From: an uncultured Eggerthellaceae bacterium
Lineage (GTDB): Bacteria; Actinomycetota; Coriobacteriia; Coriobacteriales; Eggerthellaceae
DNA: 26,994 bases
NCBI GenBank assembly: GCA_910577495.1
Contig: CAJTML010000014.1
Span: 1 to 26,994 of the forward strand
Direction of reading: 5' to 3'
The notes beneath the pieces were generated by a model. That model was not told where the DNA came from. It worked only from the letters and a program-made list of their open reading frames with translations, and did not search any database. The position numbers and the translations under genes were made by a program. Below, piece after piece: positions 1-6,081 of the stretch (its first letter is position 1; every line of letters begins with the position of its first letter).

Positions 1-208
1 TGAAGAAGCCGTTGAGCAAATCAAGGTTGCAACACACCGCTATGCGAAGCGTCAAAGAACGTGGTTTCGAAAAGATAAGCGTATTCAGTGGCTTGATGCT
101 GATGAGTTTGATCTTGATCGATTGTTGGCAGAAGCGTTGGAGATTGTACGTGGTGGGGACAATAGCGTTTTGACATCCCAACCAGATAAGGAAGATGTAT
201 GTCATTAG
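1..208 (+). CDS. miaA: tRNA dimethylallyltransferase, C-terminal end (partial)
   Basis: An open frame enters from the left edge (first full codon at base 2) and stops with TAG at 206-208. The 68 visible residues include KRQRTWFRKDKRIQWLD, which matches the conserved C-terminal segment of MiaA (typically YAKRQ-TWFR-D-RI-WL). MiaA adds a dimethylallyl group to A37 of tRNAs that read U-starting codons. The catalytic P-loop part is outside the window. The frame overlaps the hflX start by 10 bases, and miaA next to hflX is a widespread gene pair, which supports the call. About 17 residues after the conserved motif form a non-conserved tail. Confidence 0.85.
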   Translation, partial: EEAVEQIKVATHRYAKRQRTWFRKDKRIQWLDADEFDLDRLLAEALEIVRGGDNSVLTSQPDKEDVCH

Positions 209-1530
209 AAGCATCGGCTTCGAAGAAAGATAGTTTTTGTGTCACCGCGGTTCCGAAAGAGCGAGCAATCGTTGTTGGGGTGGATCGCCCAAACTCTAAA
301 TGGGATGTTCAGTCATCGCTTGAAGAGTTAACGCGATTAGCAGAAACTGCAGGCGCTGAAGTAGTGGCATCAACATCACAAAAGCTTGAAGCACCACACC
401 CTCGGACGTTTGTAGGTACCGGTAAGGCTGAAGAAATTGCTGATCTTGCGCGAAGCCTCAGTGCCGATGTGGTGATTTTCGACGATGAGCTAACACCATC
501 ACAGCAGGCAAACCTGGAAAAAGTAGTCGGCAAGCCGGTCAAAATCATAGATCGTACCGCACTCATTTTGGACATTTTTGCACTGCATGCCACTACGAAG
601 GAAGGTCGCCTGCAGGTTCGCCTTGCTCAAAATCAATACCTGCTGCCCAGACTTCGTGGTATGTGGGCTCATCTTGCTTCAAATAGAATGGGCGGTGGTG
701 TTGGTTCACGTTTTGGCGAAGGCGAGAGTCAGCTTGAGGTTGACCGCCGCATGGTTCGCAAGCGCATAACCTCCATCAAGCGCGAACTTGCTCATTTGGC
801 TGACGTGCGATCAGTGCAACGTGAAAGTAGATACCAAAGCGGCATGTTTAAGGTTGCGTTAGCCGGATACACTAACGCGGGAAAGTCAAGCCTGCTCAAT
901 CAGTTAACGGATGCGGAGGTGCTTGCTTACGACAAGCTTTTTGCCACGCTTGATTCAACTACGCGCCGCTATATCTTGCCTGAGGGACGTGAGATCACGC
1001 TCACTGATACGGTTGGGTTTATTCAAAAGCTACCAACTACTTTGATTGAAGCGTTCAAGTCAACACTTGATGAGATTATTGGCGCCGATCTTATCTTGCA
1101 TGTGATTGATTCGTCATCGTATGAATTCGTGGAACAGATTCAAGCAGTAGATGAGATCTTTGAGCAGATTGGCGCTCAGGATATCGCCCGTGTTCTGGTA
1201 TTTAACAAGTGCGACCTGCTTGATGATGAAGAACTGCGGGGCCTGATGCTGCGTTACCCGCATGCTCTTTTTGTTTCAGCTCAGACAGGCGAAGGCATTG
1301 AGAGCCTGATTTCCTACATTGCACAAGTGGCCGCAGCGCAGGATCACAAGCTTGATGTTGTCATTCCGTACAATCGGGGAGATTTAGTCTCTTTTGCTCA
1401 TGAACGATGCCGAATCGTGAGTGAGACTCATGAAGAAGACGGAACTCACCTTACGCTTTTGGTGAATTCCGCCTATCTGAGTCAGTTTGAAACGTATGCA
1501 ATTACTAGCGATGCAAACAAGGAGAACTAG
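199..1530 (+). CDS. hflX: Ribosome-associated GTPase HflX
   Basis: 443 residues, normal for the family. HflX binds the 50S subunit and in studied bacteria splits stalled or heat-damaged 70S ribosomes. The N-terminal HflX domain (about residues 23-200) carries the glycine-rich MGGGVGSRFGEGE segment (164-176). The GTPase domain shows G1 GYTNAGKSS (223-231), G3 DTVGF (270-274) and G4 NKCD (336-339). The start is the ATG at 199, with AAGGAAG at 188-194 as ribosome binding site. The start lies inside the end of miaA, suggesting translational coupling. The gene runs convergently into lexA, and the two stop codons overlap within CTAG (1527-1530). Confidence 0.95.
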   Translation: MSLEASASKKDSFCVTAVPKERAIVVGVDRPNSKWDVQSSLEELTRLAETAGAEVVASTSQKLEAPHPRTFVGTGKAEEIADLARSLSADVVIFDDELTPSQQANLEKVVGKPVKIIDRTALILDIFALHATTKEGRLQVRLAQNQYLLPRLRGMWAHLASNRMGGGVGSRFGEGESQLEVDRRMVRKRITSIKRELAHLADVRSVQRESRYQSGMFKVALAGYTNAGKSSLLNQLTDAEVLAYDKLFATLDSTTRRYILPEGREITLTDTVGFIQKLPTTLIEAFKSTLDEIIGADLILHVIDSSSYEFVEQIQAVDEIFEQIGAQDIARVLVFNKCDLLDDEELRGLMLRYPHALFVSAQTGEGIESLISYIAQVAAAQDHKLDVVIPYNRGDLVSFAHERCRIVSETHEEDGTHLTLLVNSAYLSQFETYAITSDANKEN

Positions 1531-2165
1531 ATCCGCCTAAATACGGCGACAACCTTGCCTGCAATGGTGCAATCGGTTGTGATGATAGGCTCCATGCTGG
1601 AGTTTTCTGGCTGGAGCCTAATGTAATTTTGCTCTTTATAAAAACGCTTAACCGTTGCTCCGTCATCAATCATGGCAACAACAATATCTCCGTTGTTTGC
1701 AACCGGCTGTGATTTAACCACGACATAGTCACCATCATTGATGCCTGCTTCAATCATGCTCTCACCATGAACCGAAAGCATAAATGAAGCACTGTCGCCA
1801 ACGATATCAACGGGAAGCGAGATGGTGTCACGCACATTTTCTTCAGCCAAAATAGGCGTACCAGCAGCAACGTCACCTACCAAAGGAACGTTGATGATCT
1901 TGCTAAATACCGGTGCTGAAACTTCCTCAGGGGGCTCTTCTTCGTCTAGGGGATAGGTGAGAACAATAGAACGAGATTTGAGCGGATCACGCTTGATGAG
2001 TCCTTTGTTTTCAAGCGCATTAAGGTGTACATGCACCGTAGATGGTGAGGATAGTCCAAGCGCAGCACATACTTCACGGACGGTTGGACCGTACCCTTTT
2101 TCACGAATGCAATCTTCAATGCAGTTCAAAACTGCCTGCTGGCGTTTGGTTACTTTTTCGGACAT
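1527..2165 (-). CDS. lexA: SOS repressor LexA
   Basis: 212 residues. The N-terminal winged helix (1-70) includes GYGPTVREVCAALGLSS, and the C-terminal S24 self-cleavage domain follows. The self-cleavage site is A101-G102 in VAAGTP, and the Ser-Lys dyad is S136 (HGESM) and K173 (ATVKRF). LexA represses DNA-damage genes and is inactivated by RecA-stimulated autoproteolysis. An acidic linker (about 74-82, DEEEPPEE) joins the two domains. The start at 2165 follows an AGAAAGGG ribosome binding site on the minus strand. The upstream region carries LexA-box sequences, so autoregulation is expected. It is divergent from the small SOS ORF at 2278. Confidence 0.97.
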   Translation of the reverse strand: MSEKVTKRQQAVLNCIEDCIREKGYGPTVREVCAALGLSSPSTVHVHLNALENKGLIKRDPLKSRSIVLTYPLDEEEPPEEVSAPVFSKIINVPLVGDVAAGTPILAEENVRDTISLPVDIVGDSASFMLSVHGESMIEAGINDGDYVVVKSQPVANNGDIVVAMIDDGATVKRFYKEQNYIRLQPENSSMEPIITTDCTIAGKVVAVFRRI

Positions 2166-2186
2166 AACGCTGCCCTTTCTAAATAG

Positions 2187-2200
2187 CGAACAAATGTATG
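2187..2200. promoter_or_regulatory. Possible degenerate LexA half-site
   Basis: CGAACAAATGTATG has a perfect left half (CGAAC) but two mismatches in the right half (GTATG against GTTCG). It lies in the lexA 5' leader, between the lexA -10 and its ribosome binding site. It may be a weak third LexA site or chance. Confidence 0.4.
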
Positions 2201-2208
2201 AAAAATCG

Positions 2209-2237
2209 TTGACATGAACTTTTGTTCGCTTTATTAT
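2209..2237 (+). promoter_or_regulatory. SOS-controlled sigma-A promoter of the 2278 gene
   Basis: TTGACA (2209-2214), 17-base spacer, TATTAT (2232-2237): a full consensus -35 and a 5/6 -10. The spacer contains SOS box 2 and the expected start point (about 2244) falls in SOS box 1. This is a strong promoter that should be fully blocked by LexA and turned on after damage. Confidence 0.85.
2215..2228. promoter_or_regulatory. LexA operator (SOS box 2, one mismatch)
   Basis: TGAACTTTTGTTCG matches CGAAC-N4-GTTCG at all but the first base. It fills the spacer between the plus-strand -35 (2209-2214) and -10 (2232-2237). Its centre is 26 bases from that of box 1, about two and a half helical turns. 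Confidence 0.85.
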
Positions 2238-2260
2238 ATACGAACATAAGTTCGGCGCAA
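2233..2260 (-). promoter_or_regulatory. Probable lexA promoter
   Basis: On the minus strand, TATAAT lies at 2238-2233 with a weak -35 TTGCGC at 2260-2255 (16-base spacer). SOS box 1 occupies this spacer. The plus- and minus-strand -10 elements overlap, so the two divergent promoters compete for the same DNA. Confidence 0.6.
2241..2254. promoter_or_regulatory. LexA operator (SOS box 1, perfect)
   Basis: CGAACATAAGTTCG is an exact match to the Gram-positive/actinobacterial SOS box CGAAC-N4-GTTCG. It lies just downstream of the plus-strand -10 (2232-2237), so bound LexA would cover the start point of the 2278 gene. It also sits in the spacer of a minus-strand promoter for lexA. Confidence 0.93.
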
Positions 2261-2277
2261 GCAGACAAGGGAAGAAA

Positions 2278-2499
2278 ATGAAGAAAAATGCAGCAACTTA
2301 TTTCAAGAGCGCTTATGAGACTTCAACGCAGGCGAAGTTTCTGTCGTTGAGTGATTGCATTCAGAATTCAGAAACGTATCAAGCCCTTCGCTATGGCACA
2401 ACCGAAGGTTTTGGTTTTACCCAGGTAGATAAGCGCGGTGCTCTTATTGTGAGCGTCTTGAGCATGATTGTGTTGTTTGGCGCTGCTTTTATTGCATAG
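2278..2499 (+). CDS. SOS-induced small single-pass membrane protein, candidate cell-division regulator
   Basis: 73 residues. Residues 1-53 are polar (Tyr-, Ser- and Thr-rich, one Cys at 27). Residues 54-73 (ALIVSVLSMIVLFGAAFIA) form a single hydrophobic C-terminal segment, so the N-terminus is probably cytoplasmic. I recognise no domain. Reality of the gene is supported by a near-consensus promoter with LexA boxes, a ribosome binding site (AAGGGAAG) just before the ATG, and its position. In Mycobacterium the order is lexA / chiZ / nrdR, in Corynebacterium lexA / divS / nrdR, and in Bacillus yneA is divergent from lexA. All three are SOS-induced division inhibitors. YneA and ChiZ carry a LysM domain outside the membrane; here the chain ends at the membrane segment. 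The division-inhibitor role is inferred from context only. Confidence 0.75.
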   Translation: MKKNAATYFKSAYETSTQAKFLSLSDCIQNSETYQALRYGTTEGFGFTQVDKRGALIVSVLSMIVLFGAAFIA

Positions 2500-2534
2500 C
2501 GTGCGCAATTCGTATCGGTAGCTGACTGCATATA

Positions 2535-2561
2535 TTGGCGCTTTTTGGGTATACGTATAAT
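2535..2561 (+). promoter_or_regulatory. Possible internal promoter of nrdR
   Basis: A perfect TATAAT at 2556-2561 has TTGGCG at 2535-2540 upstream, but the spacer is only 15 bases. It would give nrdR a transcript independent of the SOS promoter, with a leader of about 45 bases. Confidence 0.5.
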
Positions 2562-2614
2562 CATAAAAGCATCTATATATGTTAGGCTGTACGCTAACCG
2601 ATAAAAGGAGTGCC

Positions 2615-3067
2615 ATGCGTTGTCCATCTTGCGGAAACCCTGAGTCAAAAGTTGTTGATTCGCGTCCAGCAGAAGAAGATACGGCCATTAGAAGACGCAG
2701 AGAATGCTTAGAATGCGGCAGACGCTTTACGACCTACGAGCGGCTGGGCGATAGTCCGCTTATTGTTATCAAGACCGATGGATCTTCTGAGGTCTATGAT
2801 CGCCAGAAATTGTTACGTGGTCTTCTCATTGCTTGTGCCAAAAGACCGGTAAATCCAGATCAGCTTTCTACGCTTATTGATAGCATTGAAGCCGAACTGA
2901 GAAATAGTGCAAAAACTGAAATCGGCTCAAAAGAGCTTGGAGATATGGCGCTGGTGCGTTTAGCTCATTTAGATGATGTTGCTTATGTACGCTTTGCCAG
3001 CGTGTATAAAGATTTTCAAAATATTGAAGAGTTCTCAAATGCGCTTGAAGCAATGCGCAATGTATAA
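2615..3067 (+). CDS. nrdR: Transcriptional repressor NrdR
   Basis: 150 residues from the ATG at 2615, chosen because it follows AAAAGGAG (2603-2610) and starts the conserved MRCPSCG. An upstream in-frame start at 2579 would add 12 non-conserved residues. The zinc ribbon uses C3, C6, C31 and C34. The following ATP-cone domain (about 49-139) senses ATP/dATP. NrdR represses ribonucleotide reductase genes; none is in this window. It lies between the SOS ORF and dut, 23 bases before dut, probably in one transcript with dut and dinB. Confidence 0.97.
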   Translation: MRCPSCGNPESKVVDSRPAEEDTAIRRRRECLECGRRFTTYERLGDSPLIVIKTDGSSEVYDRQKLLRGLLIACAKRPVNPDQLSTLIDSIEAELRNSAKTEIGSKELGDMALVRLAHLDDVAYVRFASVYKDFQNIEEFSNALEAMRNV

Positions 3068-3090
3068 CTCTTTATTCGTGAAAGAAGTTT

Positions 3091-3570
3091 ATGGATACCG
3101 AAAACGATGTATGCTCAGTTGCCGTTCCTTTGCAAGTTGTTCGTGAGCAAGCACACGTTCCGCGCTATGCCTATGACGGAGACGCTGCAACTGATTTATG
3201 TTCAACCATTGACTGTACGTTACAGCCATTTGAGCGTGCGTTGATCCCTTGTGGCATCTCACTTGCTATTCCTCAAGGGTATGGTGGGTTTGTACTGCCG
3301 AGAAGCGGTCTTGCAGCAAAGCACGGAATTACCGTGCTCAATGCACCAGGACTCATTGACAGTAATTATCGTGGTGAAGTTGCTGTTTCGCTTATTAATT
3401 TAGATCCTCAAACGCCATTTGAAATTCATGTGGGTGATCGTATCGCGCAACTGAGTATATTGCCAACACCCCAGATCAGGTATGTAGTTGTAGACTCTCT
3501 TGATGATACGGATCGGGGGCAGGGAGGCTTCGGAAGCAGCGGCGTGAGTACGCAGTCCTCAGTGGCGTGA
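3091..3570 (+). CDS. dut: dUTP diphosphatase
   Basis: 159 residues, trimeric dUTPase family. It hydrolyses dUTP to dUMP and PPi, keeping uracil out of DNA and supplying thymidylate synthesis. The five motifs are visible: motif 1 GDAATDL (30-36, with a Thr-Asp where Tyr-Asp is usual), motif 2 PRSGLA (70-75), motif 3 GLIDSNYRGEV (87-97, with catalytic D90 and Y93), motif 4 GDRIAQL (115-121) and the P-loop-like motif 5 RGQGGFGSSG (142-151). About 15 residues precede the usual family start. The stop overlaps the dinB start by four bases (GTGA), so the two are probably translationally coupled. Confidence 0.96.
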   Translation: MDTENDVCSVAVPLQVVREQAHVPRYAYDGDAATDLCSTIDCTLQPFERALIPCGISLAIPQGYGGFVLPRSGLAAKHGITVLNAPGLIDSNYRGEVAVSLINLDPQTPFEIHVGDRIAQLSILPTPQIRYVVVDSLDDTDRGQGGFGSSGVSTQSSVA

Positions 3571-4880
3571 ATAAGATGACGAGTTCTTCGCCAGACAATG
3601 CTTTTCATGCGCTACCTTGGGAAGGTAGAGCCATCATGCTCGTTGACCTTGATGCCTTCTTTGCGTCAGTTGAGCAACATGACCATCCCGAGTGGAAAGG
3701 CAAGCCGGTCATTGTAGGTGGAGACCCCGATAAGCGGGGAGTGGTATCAACAGCATCCTATGAAGCAAGACAATATGGCGTCCATAGCGCCATGCCCTCT
3801 TCGCAAGCATATCGGTTATGCCCACATGCAATCTGGACACATGGTCACTTTGACAGATATCGCGAAATGTCGAATGCCATCATGAATATTCTGCGCGATG
3901 AGACACCCTACGTCCAGCAGGTAAGCATTGATGAGGCATTTTTGGATGTAACACCCACCAAAGTAAATACCGAGCATCCCATCCAAATAGCTCTGAGAAT
4001 ACAACAGCGCGTTGAGGCGTTGGGTGTGAGTTGTTCTATTGGCATAGGTACTTCAAAAACGGTTGCAAAAATTGCCTCAGATATGGACAAGCCACGGGGT
4101 TTAACAATTGTCTATCCAGGGACAGAAAAAGATTTCCTAGCACCGTTACCCGTGCGTGCCTTAAGTGGGATTGGTCCTGCGGCTGGAGCAAAGCTGAAAC
4201 AAGCAGGAATTCTCACACTTGGTCAATTGGCGCAAACTCCGCGTCATGAAATTGAGCGCATGTTTGGTAAAGCTGGCAGCGTCATGCATATCCGCGCGAA
4301 CGGTGGCGATGACTCGGGTATTGAAACCGAAGACACCATTAAATCAATTTCGAACGAAACTTCGTTTGCCGAAGCTCTCACCAAAACCGAAGAACTAGAA
4401 GCTGCTATTGCAACCATGGCCTCAAAGGTTGGTCGAAGACTTCGTAAAAAGCAGCTTAAAGGTTCAACACTAGCGCTTCGCATTCGCTATGGGGATCGGA
4501 CGGTGCGCTCTGTACAGATTACGCTTGCTGAGCCAACCGATGATGAACTGGAGTTTATTCCCAAACTCTACAAAATGCTTCGAGATGTCTGGCGTGAGGG
4601 TATGCCGGTTCGTTTGGTTGGCGTAGGTATGACCGGATTTGATGGTACGCCCTCCACAAACGATCAACTTTCGCTGTTTGAGTTGGATGAGACTGATGAG
4701 GCTGAGTCTGAAGAGTTCTCGCCCATCATTGCGCAAGCCTCAAAACGCAAGCAGCTCTTAGAAGCTACTGACTCCATCCGTGACAAATTCGGAGACATGG
4801 CAGTCCAATTTGGGAGTGAAATGCGATCGCATAAAAACACAACGGGATCTTCTTCGAAAAACATCGCCGATTATAAGTAA
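3567..4880 (+). CDS. dinB: Y-family DNA polymerase IV
   Basis: 437 residues. It is a translesion polymerase without proofreading. Catalytic carboxylates are D27 and D29 (LVDLDAFFASVE) and D122-E123 (SIDEAFLD). A little-finger domain spans about 255-360. QLSLF at 367-371 is a textbook sliding-clamp binding motif, followed by an acidic stretch and a Ser/Lys-rich tail of about 55 residues. The GTG at 3567 overlaps the dut stop; an ATG three codons on (3576) is an equally possible start, and neither has a clear ribosome binding site. I saw no LexA box directly upstream, so SOS control would have to come from the promoter at 2209. Confidence 0.95.
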   Translation: MNKMTSSSPDNAFHALPWEGRAIMLVDLDAFFASVEQHDHPEWKGKPVIVGGDPDKRGVVSTASYEARQYGVHSAMPSSQAYRLCPHAIWTHGHFDRYREMSNAIMNILRDETPYVQQVSIDEAFLDVTPTKVNTEHPIQIALRIQQRVEALGVSCSIGIGTSKTVAKIASDMDKPRGLTIVYPGTEKDFLAPLPVRALSGIGPAAGAKLKQAGILTLGQLAQTPRHEIERMFGKAGSVMHIRANGGDDSGIETEDTIKSISNETSFAEALTKTEELEAAIATMASKVGRRLRKKQLKGSTLALRIRYGDRTVRSVQITLAEPTDDELEFIPKLYKMLRDVWREGMPVRLVGVGMTGFDGTPSTNDQLSLFELDETDEAESEEFSPIIAQASKRKQLLEATDSIRDKFGDMAVQFGSEMRSHKNTTGSSSKNIADYK

Positions 4881-4914
4881 AGACCCTTCGCGCAACGGGC
4901 GAAGGGTCTTGTTA
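4881..4914 (+). terminator. Bidirectional hairpin terminator between dinB and degV
   Basis: AGACCCTTCGC (4881-4891) pairs perfectly with GCGAAGGGTCT (4899-4909) around a 7-base loop. A short T-rich stretch (TTGTT) follows on the plus strand and TTACTTATAA on the minus strand. It separates the convergent dinB and degV genes and probably serves both. Confidence 0.85.
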
Positions 4915-4955
4915 GATAGAGGTGTTAGTGTTTAAACCGTAGAAGCCCTGAGTGA

Positions 4956-5840
4956 TTATCGCTTGTCAGCTAAGAAGAAAAGTGCCATGGTACCCGGTCC
5001 AGAATGTGCACCAATGACGGGGTCTACGTAGTTAATTACAACGTCTTTGACGCCAAAACGCTCTTTTACCTGGTTTGCAACGTATTCGGCATCTTCGTAG
5101 CAGTCGCCATGCGTGATAAATGCCATCTGCTCATCAATGGGTGCAAGTGCACTTTTTTCCATGTGGTCTACCAGCGCATTGAGGGACTTTTTGCGTCCAC
5201 GAACTTTTTCAAGTGGAATGAGGTGGCCTTCGTCATCAACGTGCATTACCGGTTTGATGTTAAGCATTGTGCCTGCCCAAGCGCTCGTGCGAGAAACGCG
5301 CCCGCCACGATACAAGAACATCAAATCATCCACAGTAAACCAGTGTGCAAGATTGAGTTTGTTCTGCTCAAGCCAGGCATGAACCTGCTCAATAGATTCG
5401 CCAGCTAAAGCGCGTTGATACGCATGATAGACCAAAAGACCTTGTCCACCTGAAGCGGCTAACGTGTCAACCGTCAGAATGGTACGATCGGGGTATTCCT
5501 CAGACAGGCGCTGGCAAATGAGGTTGATAGCCTCAAAAGTTCCTGAGAGTCCCGAAGAAAAGCCGATGTAGAGAATATCTTTGCCTTGCTCCAAGATTGA
5601 ACGCAAAAGCTCTTCAGAGTCATGTAAGTTGGGAAGGGAAGTGCGGAAAATTTTGCCATCGCGCATCATGGTATAGAAACGCTTCAGGTCAGATTTTTCA
5701 CCTTTTAGATAGCTTTGGTAAACCTCGTCTTCGCCCTCTGCCATAAACGTTAACGGCAGGATGTGTAAGTTAAAGTCATCAATCATGGCGTCGGTGAGAT
5801 TGCAGCATGAATCAGTAACGATTTCAAAATCAATAGCCAC
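4956..5840 (-). CDS. DegV family fatty-acid-binding protein (FakB-like)
   Basis: 294 residues, usual for DegV. The N-terminal Rossmann-like half has TDSCCNL (9-15) and SGLSGTF (96-102), positions where FakB proteins contact the fatty-acid carboxylate. RTSLPN (66-71) is also typical. FakB proteins present exogenous fatty acids to the kinase FakA, which makes acyl-phosphate for membrane lipid synthesis. No fakA gene is present nearby, so it appears to be a stand-alone copy. A ribosome binding site (GAAAGGAG) precedes the ATG on the minus strand. The fatty-acid specificity cannot be read from the sequence. Confidence 0.9.
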   Translation of the reverse strand: MAIDFEIVTDSCCNLTDAMIDDFNLHILPLTFMAEGEDEVYQSYLKGEKSDLKRFYTMMRDGKIFRTSLPNLHDSEELLRSILEQGKDILYIGFSSGLSGTFEAINLICQRLSEEYPDRTILTVDTLAASGGQGLLVYHAYQRALAGESIEQVHAWLEQNKLNLAHWFTVDDLMFLYRGGRVSRTSAWAGTMLNIKPVMHVDDEGHLIPLEKVRGRKKSLNALVDHMEKSALAPIDEQMAFITHGDCYEDAEYVANQVKERFGVKDVVINYVDPVIGAHSGPGTMALFFLADKR

Positions 5841-5985
5841 TGTGGGCTCCTTTCAAAAAAGATGACAGGTGCTTTTGCACATATCGAATAAAAGTATAGC
5901 TGATCAAAGCGTGCACAGAACCTGCAAACGCGCATTATACTAATGTGTCAAAATTGTCCTCACTCCGAAATTTACTGGAGTTCGT

Positions 5986-6013
5986 TTGGAGAATTGCAAG
6001 CATCTTATATACT
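5986..6013 (+). promoter_or_regulatory. Promoter of ileS-lspA-rluD
   Basis: TTGGAG (5986-5991), 16-base spacer, TATACT (6008-6013). The leader to the GTG at 6082 is about 60 bases and holds only a small GCGCA/TGCGC hairpin. I see no T-box specifier stem or the conserved TGG-ACC-GCG element. Confidence 0.6.
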
Positions 6014-6081
6014 AGATAAGTTATAACGATAACCATGCGCAATAGGTGCGCGTGTAGATACAATGGGAAGGTAGAAGCGTC

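Noticed and set aside
2368..2688. Minus-strand open frames opposite the SOS ORF and nrdR start
   Set aside because: No ribosome binding site or domain, and they run across the nrdR promoter and ribosome binding site; the plus-strand genes are better supported.
5841..6081. Possible T-box riboswitch upstream of ileS
   Set aside because: The gap is long enough for a short T-box, but the conserved T-box sequence, specifier stem and terminator/antiterminator pair are not visible, and the apparent promoter leaves a leader of only about 60 bases.
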